A DNA stretch of 64,000 bases, from assembly GCA_030651695.1 (NCBI GenBank), contig JAUSCD010000015.1, positions 221,408-285,407 on the forward strand, given 5' to 3'. The notes under the pieces are model-generated. The model did not search any database, was not told where the DNA came from, and was given only the letters and a program-made list of their open reading frames with translations. This DNA is from Pseudohongiella sp. GTDB taxonomy: Bacteria > Pseudomonadota > Gammaproteobacteria > Pseudomonadales > Pseudohongiellaceae. A program made the translations under genes and the position numbers. Numbering within the stretch: the stretch's first letter is position 1; every line of letters starts with the position of its first letter. Shown here piece after piece: positions 27,403 to 36,286 of this stretch.

Positions 27403-28698
27403 TCAACGCGTCCGGGCGATCAGCAGCTGGTCCAGAAACTGCGGGACGACTTCATTGGCCAACGGAGTTTCGGCATTAAACAGAACCACCAGCGCTATAT
27501 TGTGTTCTGGCACCAATACCATTTCAGAACGATAACCTCTGACCCCTCCACCATGATGGATAATGCGCATGCCGGCATAATCCATCACCCGCCAGCCGAG
27601 CCCGTACCAGGCTTTCTGCACCCGTGGCCAACGATTGAAATAGTTACCGTGAGGAGTCTCGACTACCGGGGTATGAACCATCTCCAATAGTGTTGGGGAT
27701 AGTACGTCGGGGAATCCACCCAGATGCGCCTGCGCCCAACGACTCATGTCCAGGATCGTAGCATTAACACCTGCTGCCGGCCCAACAGTGTAATACGCTG
27801 AATTTAATGTGGCCACGCGCCAGCTTCCGCGTCCGAACTGATGAGGATCACTGGCATCGGGATTATTCTGAAAGCCTTCCAGTCCCATGGATGCGGTATC
27901 CATGCCCAGAGGTGCAAATATATTCTCCTCGACAAATGCGTCATAACCGGTATGCAGACTGCTCTCAATAACATCAGCAACCAGTGAAAACACCACGTTC
28001 TGGTAGCCATAACATCGTCCCGGCGCGCAAACAGACGGGATTTCATGAAATTTTTCCTGAATCTTGTTATAGGCGACACCAGCATCAAGCAGATTGGAAA
28101 AGGCGTGTGGCATAAGACCAGTGGAATGGCTGAGTACGTGGCGTAAGGTCAGCTGCCCGGCAGCTGCCGAATCTGTGCCCAGGCGATACCCCGGCAAGAA
28201 GTTGCTCAGCGGTTCATCCCAACCCAGTATATTGTGGTTGACCAGTTGAGCTCCGACAGTACCGGCGAATGTTTTTGATACTGAGGCGATACGAAAAACA
28301 GTTTCCGGCGCGACCGGCAACTGATCATCTACACTGCGCACGCCCCAGGTCTGTACATCCAGAATCCCCGCTGACGATACAATCGCAACGGCCACCCCCG
28401 GAATCTGCTTCTCGGCCACCTGCGTCTGTAACCAGATTTTGTAGGCATCGAACGCCGCAATATCGGGGGGCAGGACAAGTTGAGGCAGCTGACCGGACGG
28501 CTGGTAAAGCGCCGCCTGCTGCAAGAGGGCCGGAGAGACATCCTGATCGGCGGCAAAAACGCTGAGCGGAACGCTCACACTGAGCAAACCTGTAGCCAGC
28601 AAGGTCTGCAAAAACGGTATATAGCGGGGTATAGCAACAACAGCCAAAATACGCGTTCCCGTAGATAGATATGCGAAATAAGATTTATGATGAGTCAA
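27403..28698 (-). CDS. Serine hydrolase of the class C beta-lactamase fold
   Basis: 431 residues with a long N-terminal signal segment (hydrophobic to about residue 50). The active-site S139-V-S-K142 lies in FRIASVSKTF, followed by a YGYQN motif (second conserved YxN) near residue 240 and HHGGGVRGY in place of KTG. This pattern fits periplasmic esterases or peptidases of the EstB/Pab87 type as much as true beta-lactamases. No ampR-like regulator is near, so antibiotic resistance is not claimed. Confidence 0.87.
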   Translation of the reverse strand: MTHHKSYFAYLSTGTRILAVVAIPRYIPFLQTLLATGLLSVSVPLSVFAADQDVSPALLQQAALYQPSGQLPQLVLPPDIAAFDAYKIWLQTQVAEKQIPGVAVAIVSSAGILDVQTWGVRSVDDQLPVAPETVFRIASVSKTFAGTVGAQLVNHNILGWDEPLSNFLPGYRLGTDSAAAGQLTLRHVLSHSTGLMPHAFSNLLDAGVAYNKIQEKFHEIPSVCAPGRCYGYQNVVFSLVADVIESSLHTGYDAFVEENIFAPLGMDTASMGLEGFQNNPDASDPHQFGRGSWRVATLNSAYYTVGPAAGVNATILDMSRWAQAHLGGFPDVLSPTLLEMVHTPVVETPHGNYFNRWPRVQKAWYGLGWRVMDYAGMRIIHHGGGVRGYRSEMVLVPEHNIALVVLFNAETPLANEVVPQFLDQLLIARTR

Positions 28699-28807
28699 AA
28701 AGCTGGGATGGAAAATATCATGTCAGCCGGATTTTGCAAGTCGTGTAACTGTATGGTGAGACTGCAGAGCAAGATGGGTGCCCGCAGCGGGGCAATAAAC
28801 TGAGAGC

Positions 28808-28846
28808 AAAAAAAAAACCGGTCTGCAAATGCAAAACGCAGACCGG
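28808..28846 (-). terminator. Terminator of the DegP-type gene
   Basis: On the minus strand CCGGTCTGC and GCAGACCGG form a stem around an AT-rich loop, followed by ten T. It lies 78 bases after the protease stop. Confidence 0.85.
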
Positions 28847-28923
28847 GCGGAGGGCACTCCTTAAATACATCCGGAAAAAGACATTAAACGGATGCAGCTT
28901 CTTCCAGCGGGGTAAAACAGTGA

Positions 28924-30414
28924 TTACGGCATGATCAACAACAGGGTCTGGCCTTCTCGTTCAACCGTGAGTGCCAGTATTCTGGGCTCCTGCGACAGCA
29001 AGGCATTTAACTCGGACAGGGACGCAACGTTCTGTCGGTTCAGTGCACGAATGACATCTCCCGCTCGCAGCCCTGCAGCCGCTGCCCGGCTTTGCGGTTC
29101 AACGCCAGCCACTGCGACACCCTGCTGCCGGCCAGGCAGACTCTGCAACTGGGCACCAAAGAACCTGGATTCGTCGGCACGGCGCTCGTTGGAAGCAGTC
29201 CCGCCCGAGCCACCTGCCTGCTCTTGACCGGAGCCTTCAAGACGCGCAGAGATTGTTATCGGCTCACCTTCACGCAGAACGTCCAGACGCAGGTCCTTGT
29301 CCAGATCCGCCAGGCCTATAGCGTTGCGCAGGTCGCGGCTGGTTCTGACGGGTTTGTTGTCGACGGCTACAACCAGATCTGATGTGCGCAGCCCTGCTCT
29401 GTCTGCGGCAGAGCCGGGAAACACCTGAGTGACGAGTGCGCCGCGATCAGCACCAAGATGCAGAGTTTCCTCAAATACCGGTGTATGGTCGCTGATAAAA
29501 ACACCCAGTTGGCCGCGCTGCATTTCACCATCGCGCTGCAGGCGTCCCATCACCACTTCGACCATATCCACCGGCACAGCGAAACCAACACCGCTATTCG
29601 TACCAGAGCCTGAGATGATGGCCGTGTTGATACCAACCAGACGCCCCCTCAGGTCAACCAGAGCTCCGCCGGAGTTCCCGACGTTAATAGCCGCATCAGT
29701 CTGAATAAAATCCTCATAGTTTTCGTTATTGAGGCCTGCACGACCCAAGGCACTGATGATGCCAGAAGTCACCGTTTGCCCGAGTCCAAAGGGGTTGCCA
29801 ATGGCTACCACATAATCGCCGACACGCAGCGCATCTGCATCAGCCAACGGAAGATCAGTCAGACGATCGGCGTCAATCTGCAATAACGCTATATCTGTGC
29901 GTTGATCGCTCCCGATCAGAGTTGCTTCAAATACACGACCATCCTGAAGCCCAACACTAATGCTGTCAGCACCGTCAACAACATGGTGGTTGGTGACTAT
30001 AAAACCTTCTGCGCCATTAACTACCACACCAGAACCAGCCCCCCGGGACTGTCGCATGGGAGGTTGATCGCCAGGACCGCGTGACTGCGGGTTACGTAAC
30101 TGGGGGCCACCAAAAAATCGGAGTTGTTCCGGTAGCTGCTGCATTCGGGTGACGGAAATATTCACAACGGCAGGAGTCACGGTTTCCAGCATAGGCGCCA
30201 GCGACGGCATCGCATTATCCATGCGCGGATCAAGCTCTGCCTGCAGTGCAGCTGATGACAGAAACGCGGACATCAGAAGTGCACCGCATAACACTGCTTT
30301 GTTGATGCGTGGAAACACTTTGATTCCAGTGCCAGCTATCCGCAGGTCCGGGGTCGGTAACTTCTTGGTATTTACCTGCTCTGATCTGAAAACACTCCTC
30401 ATAACAGTTCTCAT
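28924..30414 (-). CDS. Periplasmic serine protease DegP/DegQ (HtrA) type
   Basis: 496 residues from the ATG at 30414 (GGAG nine bases upstream). A hydrophobic export segment lies at about 37-58 after an unusually long hydrophilic head. The trypsin-like domain has H144 (TNHHVVDGA), D174 (RTDIALLQ) and S248 (NVGNSGGAL). Two PDZ domains follow, about 285-375 and 410-490, joined by a G/S-rich linker. HtrA proteases degrade or refold damaged envelope proteins. The divergent membrane regulator at 30676 may control it. DegP and DegQ cannot be separated from sequence alone. Confidence 0.93.
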   Translation of the reverse strand: MRTVMRSVFRSEQVNTKKLPTPDLRIAGTGIKVFPRINKAVLCGALLMSAFLSSAALQAELDPRMDNAMPSLAPMLETVTPAVVNISVTRMQQLPEQLRFFGGPQLRNPQSRGPGDQPPMRQSRGAGSGVVVNGAEGFIVTNHHVVDGADSISVGLQDGRVFEATLIGSDQRTDIALLQIDADRLTDLPLADADALRVGDYVVAIGNPFGLGQTVTSGIISALGRAGLNNENYEDFIQTDAAINVGNSGGALVDLRGRLVGINTAIISGSGTNSGVGFAVPVDMVEVVMGRLQRDGEMQRGQLGVFISDHTPVFEETLHLGADRGALVTQVFPGSAADRAGLRTSDLVVAVDNKPVRTSRDLRNAIGLADLDKDLRLDVLREGEPITISARLEGSGQEQAGGSGGTASNERRADESRFFGAQLQSLPGRQQGVAVAGVEPQSRAAAAGLRAGDVIRALNRQNVASLSELNALLSQEPRILALTVEREGQTLLLIMP

Positions 30415-30561
30415 AACAATGTTCTCCGGTAAGTTTGTGCCACTACTAACTGGGCAGCGGGTTTGTGCAGAGAATCCCTGCACCAACGAATTTTGCTGCG
30501 ATGAACCAAAATTAGGCGAAGGAACCGTTAAAAACCTGAGGAAAACCGGAAAAAAATGTCC

Positions 30562-30629
30562 AGATTTTGTGAAGGCGGCACTTATGCCACCATCTGTTGT
30601 CAAAATCTCCAGCAAATATGGCAAAATCT
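30562..30629. promoter_or_regulatory. Repeated CAAAATCT sites, candidate operator
   Basis: Three copies of CAAAATCT lie in the divergent region: inverted at 30562-30569, direct at 30601-30608 and direct at 30622-30629. The two direct copies are exactly 21 bp apart, two helical turns, which suits a dimeric winged-helix activator binding one face of DNA. Confidence 0.4.
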
Positions 30630-30675
30630 TGAGTACAGGATTTTCAGGACATAACACGAGTTTTTGGTAATCACT

Positions 30676-31842
30676 ATGCCTGCACAAAATGATCTGTTGA
30701 TACCCACGGTAGCTGCTGATTTTATGAAGAACGATGGTGTTGAGTTTTGTATGGATGCAGGCACTACCCCGCCTGCGTACTGGAGAGCGATTCCTCAGCG
30801 TAACCTGCTGCAGTTATGCCAGCACGGAGATCTCTGCCTGACCCGGCCGCTGGAGCCGCGATTGATGCAACTGCTCTGCCTGCTGGCCAATGCAGAGGGC
30901 GCCGTGCTGACTCGAGAGAGTTTGATGGAAGCCCTATGGCCGCGCGTGATTGTGAACGAAAACTCCCTGACCCGGGCTGTATCGGAGCTGCGTAAGGCGC
31001 TCGCATTGCCGGATGATGCAATCCTTGATCCAGCAAATAGCGCAACCGGATCCGGTTTGATAGAGACTGTACCCAAACGCGGTTATCGACTGAACACCCG
31101 ATTAATGCCTGAGTTTGTAGTACGTGACACGGGAAGCAAAGTAGCGGGGCTGAAGCCGGAATCACGAACGTTTTTCTGGCAACCAAAGTTACGCTATCCT
31201 GCGATCGCTGCCGCCATGGTCATTTCTGCAGCGCTGTCTTCACTCTGGACTTTACAATTGACCGATACTGAGCAATCTGGCCAGCACCCCATGATGAGTC
31301 AGACTACCTTGCAGGTACCATCCACTTCTGCACCACATCGACTGGAAGATCGGGTATTGAGCGATACGCCCGACATCCCCGAAGGGCTGCATTGGTTTGA
31401 GTCAGTTCATAGTTCATTCGATAATCTTAACGGGCTACACCAACCCTGGATCAGTGCAGGCGATTCATCGCGCATTTCCAATTCTGTTATCGCGCCGGGC
31501 GGACAGATGCTGGCATTTGTAGAGGAAGTTCCGGGCCGATCCCAGCTCAGATTGCGCAGCCTGGTCAACCCGCATGAAGCATGGACAGTTTTTACCACCA
31601 GTTCACCCATCACACACCTGCAGTGGTCACCTCTGGATGCAGGGCTGTTATTTACTGTCGAAGATAAAGACGGTGTTGCGACAACGGCGATTCCGGACTC
31701 ACTGACAGATGATTTACGATCGTCGGCGAGACTGGCCAGGCTGATGTTGCTGGATCTGGAGACGCTGCAAATTCGCGAGTTGTACCGCAGAATGATGCCT
31801 GCGGGCGATAGCGAAATGCGAACCGTGGGCAGCCTTACCTGA
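30676..31842 (+). CDS. ToxR/CadC-like membrane transcriptional regulator
   Basis: 388 residues from the ATG at 30676. An OmpR/PhoB-type winged helix covers about 40-135: LEPRLMQLLCLLANAEGAVLTRESLMEALWP, then ENSLTRAVSELRKAL and ETVPKRGYRL, all standard. One membrane helix follows at about 175-195 (AIAAAMVISAALSSLW), then a periplasmic part of about 190 residues with strands recalling TolB/PD40 repeats (SPLDAGLLFTVED). Related regulators often have longer repeat domains, so this one is short. It lacks a receiver domain, so it senses through the periplasmic part. Divergent from the HtrA protease, its likely target. Confidence 0.83.
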   Translation: MPAQNDLLIPTVAADFMKNDGVEFCMDAGTTPPAYWRAIPQRNLLQLCQHGDLCLTRPLEPRLMQLLCLLANAEGAVLTRESLMEALWPRVIVNENSLTRAVSELRKALALPDDAILDPANSATGSGLIETVPKRGYRLNTRLMPEFVVRDTGSKVAGLKPESRTFFWQPKLRYPAIAAAMVISAALSSLWTLQLTDTEQSGQHPMMSQTTLQVPSTSAPHRLEDRVLSDTPDIPEGLHWFESVHSSFDNLNGLHQPWISAGDSSRISNSVIAPGGQMLAFVEEVPGRSQLRLRSLVNPHEAWTVFTTSSPITHLQWSPLDAGLLFTVEDKDGVATTAIPDSLTDDLRSSARLARLMLLDLETLQIRELYRRMMPAGDSEMRTVGSLT

Positions 31843-31866
31843 TATGCAAGCCGCAACCCCCGCGAT

Positions 31867-33117
31867 CTACAACAGCGCGTCTGTTACTCGCAGCGCGCTG
31901 ACTACGCCATCTTCGTGAAACCCTTTACCCCACCAGGCTCCGCAAAACCAAGTCCGGTTGACACCATTTATTTCGCCCCACCGTGACTGCGCTTCGGCGC
32001 CTGCCCGAGTAAAAACAGGATGTGCGTAGTCGTAGCAACCAATGATTTTAGCCGGATCAATTCTATCGTTGTGATTAAGACTGACAAAAAAGTGATGCGG
32101 TCCCTTGATACCCATCAAGCGATTCATGTCGTAAGTGAGCCGGGGCAGACCTGAGCGGTCCGCTGTCAGATGATAGTTCCAGCTCGCCCACGCTCGACGG
32201 TTAGAAGGCATCACTGATGCGTCAGTGTGTAACACAACATCGTTTGGCTGGTAGCGGATGCTGGATAATACACATTGCTCGACGCTACTCGCATCGCTCA
32301 ACAAAGCCAGCGCCTGATCACTGTGGCAGGCCAGAATTACCTGGTCAAAATGTTCGGTGCCAGCGGCAGAAATTACCTGAACACCGGTCTCAGTGCGGAT
32401 AATCGCTGACACTGGGCACGACAAACGAATTTTATCCGCAAAACTCTGTGACAATGGTTTCAAATACGCCTGAGAACCACCTGCCAACGTGCGCCAGCGT
32501 GGACGGTTATGGACGTTTACCAGGCCATGTTCATACATGAAGGTCAGCATAAAACGCATGGGGAATTCATACATCTGCTGAAATGGTGTGGACCAGATGG
32601 CCGAGCACATGGGCACCAGATAGTAGTCCACAAACATCCTGCCAAGCCTGTGATGGGTAACGTACTGCTGCAGTGTCATGTCTGGAATGCTATCAGCCTC
32701 CACATCAGCAATGGCCTGCTTGTTGAATGCCAGAATGTCCAGCAGCATGCGGATATACGCTGGCGAAAACAGATTCTTGCGCTGCGCGAACAAACTGTTA
32801 TACATGGCTACCTGGCCGGTTACGCCGGCATACTGCAGCCCTGTGGTATCACAAGCCACACCAAAACTCATATCCGAATCACGCCACTGAATGCCCAGCT
32901 CGTCCATCAAACTTATAAAATTCGGATAGGTCCAGTCGTTGTAAACTATAAAACCGGTGTCTACTTTATAAGCATGACCGTCTAGCTCAACATCAATCGT
33001 GGCGGTATGCCCACCTGGTCTGTCAGCAGACTCAAATACCGTAATATCATGATGGGGGTTCAGCTTGTATGCGGCAGTAAGGCCGGAGATACCTGTACCA
33101 ATGATGGCAATTTTCAA
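31867..33117 (-). CDS. FAD-dependent amine oxidase-like protein (COG2907)
   Basis: 416 residues. The FAD motif GTGISGLTAAYKL sits at the start, followed by the acidic FESADRPGGHTATI strand. FCGAWWGKGFHEDGVVSALRV closes the FAD fold. The family usually travels with DUF1365 and a cyclopropane-fatty-acid-synthase-like gene; members have been tied to fatty-acid modification (for example UfaD in furan fatty acid synthesis). Neither partner lies beside it here. A small gap and a shared terminator separate it from the acyl-CoA dehydrogenase. Confidence 0.87.
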   Translation of the reverse strand: MKIAIIGTGISGLTAAYKLNPHHDITVFESADRPGGHTATIDVELDGHAYKVDTGFIVYNDWTYPNFISLMDELGIQWRDSDMSFGVACDTTGLQYAGVTGQVAMYNSLFAQRKNLFSPAYIRMLLDILAFNKQAIADVEADSIPDMTLQQYVTHHRLGRMFVDYYLVPMCSAIWSTPFQQMYEFPMRFMLTFMYEHGLVNVHNRPRWRTLAGGSQAYLKPLSQSFADKIRLSCPVSAIIRTETGVQVISAAGTEHFDQVILACHSDQALALLSDASSVEQCVLSSIRYQPNDVVLHTDASVMPSNRRAWASWNYHLTADRSGLPRLTYDMNRLMGIKGPHHFFVSLNHNDRIDPAKIIGCYDYAHPVFTRAGAEAQSRWGEINGVNRTWFCGAWWGKGFHEDGVVSALRVTDALL

Positions 33118-33232
33118 ATCAGCAATCCTTGTCGTTGGTTTGAGTTGCCCGTTTTACGTCGGCAGCACTTATTCAGACTGCTACTGAGGGATAAAACTGC
33201 TGTAAGAGGGCATAAGTACATAGAGTATCCAT

Positions 33233-33271
33233 AAAAAAACCCGGCACAATTGCAGGTGTGCCGGGTTTTTT
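33233..33271. terminator. Bidirectional-looking terminator
   Basis: AAAAAACCCGGCAC and GTGCCGGGTTTTTT form a near-perfect 14-bp stem with a 10-base loop. On the minus strand it terminates the acyl-CoA dehydrogenase transcript 16 bases after its stop. Confidence 0.88.
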
Positions 33272-33286
33272 CAGAGCAAACGCTGC

Positions 33287-34507
33287 TCAGGAATACTGAG
33301 CGAGCTCTTTACGTGCAATCACCCGACGGTGTACTTCATCCGGACCATCGGCCAGGCGCAGTGTACGCTGTGATGTCCATAGCGCCGCCAGTGGGAAGTC
33401 CTGCGACACACCTGCCGCACCGTGCATCTGAATGGCGCGATCGATCACGCGCAACGCCATGTTTGGTACTGCCACTTTGATCTGAGATATCGCGTCTCGG
33501 GCAGCCTTGTTGCCGATGGTATCCATCAGATAGGCTGCCTTGAACACCAGCAGGCGGCACATTTCGATTTCGATGCGGCTGTCGGCAATCACGTCGTAGT
33601 TGCCACCGAGTTCAGCCAACGGTTTGCCAAATGCTTCTCGACTGATAGCGCGTTTACACATCAGATCCAGTGCACGTTCGGCTGCGCCGATGGAGCGCAT
33701 ACAATGGTGAATACGACCGGGTCCAAGGCGGCCCTGGGAAATCTCAAAACCACGGCCACGGCCGAGGATAATATTGTCTTTAGGCACACGCACATTGCTG
33801 AAACGGATGTGCATATGGCCGTGAGGCGCATCATCTTTGCCGAAGACCTCCATAGGGCGCAGCACAGTCACGCCGGGCGCATCCATAGGAACAAGAATCT
33901 GCGATTGACGGTTGTGTTTAGGTGCATCGGGATCAGTGACCACCATTACAATCATGATTTTGCAGCGTGCATCGCCAGCGCCGGAGATGTAAAACTTCTC
34001 CCCATTGATAACCCAGTCGTCACCATCCAGCACTGCGCGGGTAGCAATATTGGTGGCGTCGGACGAGGCAACGTCCGGCTCTGTCATTGCAAAAGCGGAA
34101 CGGATGGTGCCAGCCAGCAATGGCTTCAACCATTGTTCTTTTTGTGCGTCCGAACCATAGCGCTCCAGCACTTCCATATTGCCGGTATCTGGCGCGCTGC
34201 AGTTGAAAGCCTCAGACGCCAGACGGCTACGGCCCATGATTTCAGCAAGATGTGCATATTCAAGGTTACTGATGCCCGCACCGCCCTGGCTCTTGGGCAG
34301 GAAGAAGTTCCACATACCCAGCGCGCGTGCTTTTGCTTTCAGCCCTTCCAGAATTTCGTCCTGGCGCGGCGTATGCGACCAGCGATCACCGACGCTGACC
34401 TGCTCATGGTATTCGTGCTCTACTGCAGCAACATCTTCCTCAACAAACTTGCGGATTTTTTCTCGCACTTCCTGCATTTCTGCGGACAGACCCAGATTCA
34501 TTTTCAC
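33287..34507 (-). CDS. Acyl-CoA dehydrogenase, ACAD10/11-like
   Basis: 406 residues, FAD enzyme that oxidises an acyl-CoA to the 2-enoyl-Co[17 protein letters not shown] is the flavin-contact segment, [19 protein letters not shown] marks the C-terminal helix bundle, and [19 protein letters not shown] is the end typical of the ACAD10/11 and FadE-like branch. Mammalian ACAD11 and some bacterial relatives act on 4-hydroxyacyl-CoA with a linked kinase; no aminoglycoside-phosphotransferase-like kinase is in the window, so that role is only a possibility. Electrons would go to ETF and the ETF-QO at 19247. An SDR gene lies 46 bases upstream, probably in the same transcript. Confidence 0.93.
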   Translation of the reverse strand: MKMNLGLSAEMQEVREKIRKFVEEDVAAVEHEYHEQVSVGDRWSHTPRQDEILEGLKAKARALGMWNFFLPKSQGGAGISNLEYAHLAEIMGRSRLASEAFNCSAPDTGNMEVLERYGSDAQKEQWLKPLLAGTIRSAFAMTEPDVASSDATNIATRAVLDGDDWVINGEKFYISGAGDARCKIMIVMVVTDPDAPKHNRQSQILVPMDAPGVTVLRPMEVFGKDDAPHGHMHIRFSNVRVPKDNIILGRGRGFEISQGRLGPGRIHHCMRSIGAAERALDLMCKRAISREAFGKPLAELGGNYDVIADSRIEIEMCRLLVFKAAYLMDTIGNKAARDAISQIKVAVPNMALRVIDRAIQMHGAAGVSQDFPLAALWTSQRTLRLADGPDEVHRRVIARKELAQYS

Positions 34508-34553
34508 TTCCTCTTTATTCGAATTTTTTGCTTGTTGTTAATACATCCGGGTT

Positions 34554-35318
34554 TTAGCCGGTGATCGTGCCACCACCATCTACAACCAGAGTCTGGCCGG
34601 TGGTAAAACTGCCTGCATCGGAAGCCAGATAAATAGCCGCACCGGCTATCTCGTCAGGCTCGCCGATCCGACGCAGTGGATATTTGGATACAGTTTGCTT
34701 GTAAGTCTCGGGGTTCTCCCACAATGCTCGTGCAAAATCTGTACGGATCAGACCCGGAGCGATACAGTTCACCCGAATATTGTGCGGCCCCCACTCGACG
34801 GCAAGATTGCGCGCCATCTGCATGTCTGCTGCTTTGGAAATACCATAGGCACCCAGCACATTACTGCCTTTGATGCCGGCAATCGAGGACACAATAATGG
34901 CTGCTCCTCCACCCAGTTTTGCCATGCCCGGCAACACCATCTGGCACAGCCGGTGTGCGCTGCCGATATTGGAGCTCATGATCTTGTCAAAAGCCTCATC
35001 GGGGATATCTTGTGACGGACCGTAGAAGGGGTTGAGGGCGGCATTAACAACCAGAATATCGATTTTTCCGTAGTGCTCCAGAGTCTTGCTGACGAGCGCC
35101 TGCAACTGCTCTTTATAGTTGATATTGCAAGCTATGGGCAGTGCATCTCCGCCATTGGCACAAATGTCGGCAGCAACTTCGTCACATGCGTCCTGGTTGC
35201 GGCTTGAAATCACCACTTTTGCCCCTGCCTCCGCCATACGCTGGGCGATTGCCAGTCCTATGCCTTTGGTGGAGCCGGTGATCAATGCTACTTTGCCCGT
35301 CAGATCAAACAAACTCAT
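34554..35318 (-). CDS. Short-chain dehydrogenase (SDR)
   Basis: 254 residues, classical SDR. NAD(P) motif TGSTKGIG at 14-21, catalytic S144/S145, Y158 and K162 (YGISK), and the PG motif in IAPGLIRTDF. The usual NNAG reads VNAAL. The order SDR then acyl-CoA dehydrogenase on the same strand suggests a shared acyl-CoA or alcohol pathway. Substrate unknown. Confidence 0.9.
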   Translation of the reverse strand: MSLFDLTGKVALITGSTKGIGLAIAQRMAEAGAKVVISSRNQDACDEVAADICANGGDALPIACNINYKEQLQALVSKTLEHYGKIDILVVNAALNPFYGPSQDIPDEAFDKIMSSNIGSAHRLCQMVLPGMAKLGGGAAIIVSSIAGIKGSNVLGAYGISKAADMQMARNLAVEWGPHNIRVNCIAPGLIRTDFARALWENPETYKQTVSKYPLRRIGEPDEIAGAAIYLASDAGSFTTGQTLVVDGGGTITG

Positions 35319-35447
35319 TGGTTTCTCCCCTCTGTCATTCTTTTTATGGGTGCCGGCAATGCCCTGCCAGGCCCCCTGTTATAATTTTAGTGAATTTTGA
35401 TGACCGGAATCATAACAGCGACATCAGTATGAGGAAAGCCCCGCCTT

Positions 35448-36281
35448 TCAGACGTCCTGCATCCACTCCCTGCGTCCTTTGCTGATATGTGTACCCCCAT
35501 CGACCGGCAGTACTATGCCAGTGGTGTAAGCCCCTGCACGGGACACCAGATAAAGCAATGCTCCGGCGATCTCCTGTGGCTCACCAGCCCGTCCCATCGG
35601 GCTGTCTGCAGCAATATCTGCACCAAATTCTTTCAGTACATAATCAGTCATACGTGACTGGAAAAAGCCAGGAGCGATGGCATTAACGGTGATATGTTGC
35701 GACCCCAGGTCAACTGCCAGAGAACGGGTCAGATGGTGTAAAGCCGCCTTACTGGCTGAATACGCAAAGGTTGGGACGCGCTGCACAATCGGCACATGCA
35801 AGCCGTCCATTGATCCGATATTCACTATCCGCGCCGGGTCCGGGGCAATGGCTGCACGTCTGAGTGAGGGCAACAGATCACGAGTCAGGGAAAACACCGC
35901 GTTTACATTAGTATTCATGACTTTTGCAAACGCGTCATCCGGATAATCCGCAATTTGTGCGCCCCAGTTAGCGCCGGCGTTGTTGACCAGAATGGACAGT
36001 CCTCGCGAGCCGAAAATCTCGTCGACGTACGCGCACAATGCCTGCCTGTCTTCTGGCAGAGTCATATCGGCCGCAAACGCATGGCACTCGCCGAATTCCG
36101 ACAGATTGTTTTTTGCTTCGTCACATCGGGACTGCTTGCGCGAAGCAATGACTACACTGGCGCCGCCACGCAACAATGCCTCAGCCATAATCAGGCCGAG
36201 CCCACTGCTGCCGCCGGTCACCAGTGCTGTTTTTCCCTGAACTGAAAACAGCGCTGGTATTTCAAGCGACATGTCTGTCAT
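35448..36281 (-). CDS. Short-chain dehydrogenase (SDR)
   Basis: 277 residues, classical SDR. TGGSSGLG at 22-29, LVNNAGANWGA, catalytic tyrosine and lysine in YSASKAALHH, and NAIAPGFFQSRM. A C-terminal extension (HISKGRREWMQDV) is slightly longer than usual. It starts five bases after the MDR reductase stop, so the two are co-transcribed. Related to 3-oxoacyl-ACP-reductase-like proteins, but the substrate cannot be deduced. Confidence 0.9.
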   Translation of the reverse strand: MTDMSLEIPALFSVQGKTALVTGGSSGLGLIMAEALLRGGASVVIASRKQSRCDEAKNNLSEFGECHAFAADMTLPEDRQALCAYVDEIFGSRGLSILVNNAGANWGAQIADYPDDAFAKVMNTNVNAVFSLTRDLLPSLRRAAIAPDPARIVNIGSMDGLHVPIVQRVPTFAYSASKAALHHLTRSLAVDLGSQHITVNAIAPGFFQSRMTDYVLKEFGADIAADSPMGRAGEPQEIAGALLYLVSRAGAYTTGIVLPVDGGTHISKGRREWMQDV

Positions 36282-36286
36282 AAATA

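Noticed and set aside
27403..28698. Antibiotic-resistance beta-lactamase
   Set aside because: The third motif is HHGG instead of KTG and there is no regulator, so an esterase or peptidase is at least as likely.
33422..34564. A 380-codon open frame on the plus strand
   Set aside because: It is antisense to the acyl-CoA dehydrogenase and has no motif or ribosome site. Its composition (many His, Ala) is what the complement of the real gene gives.
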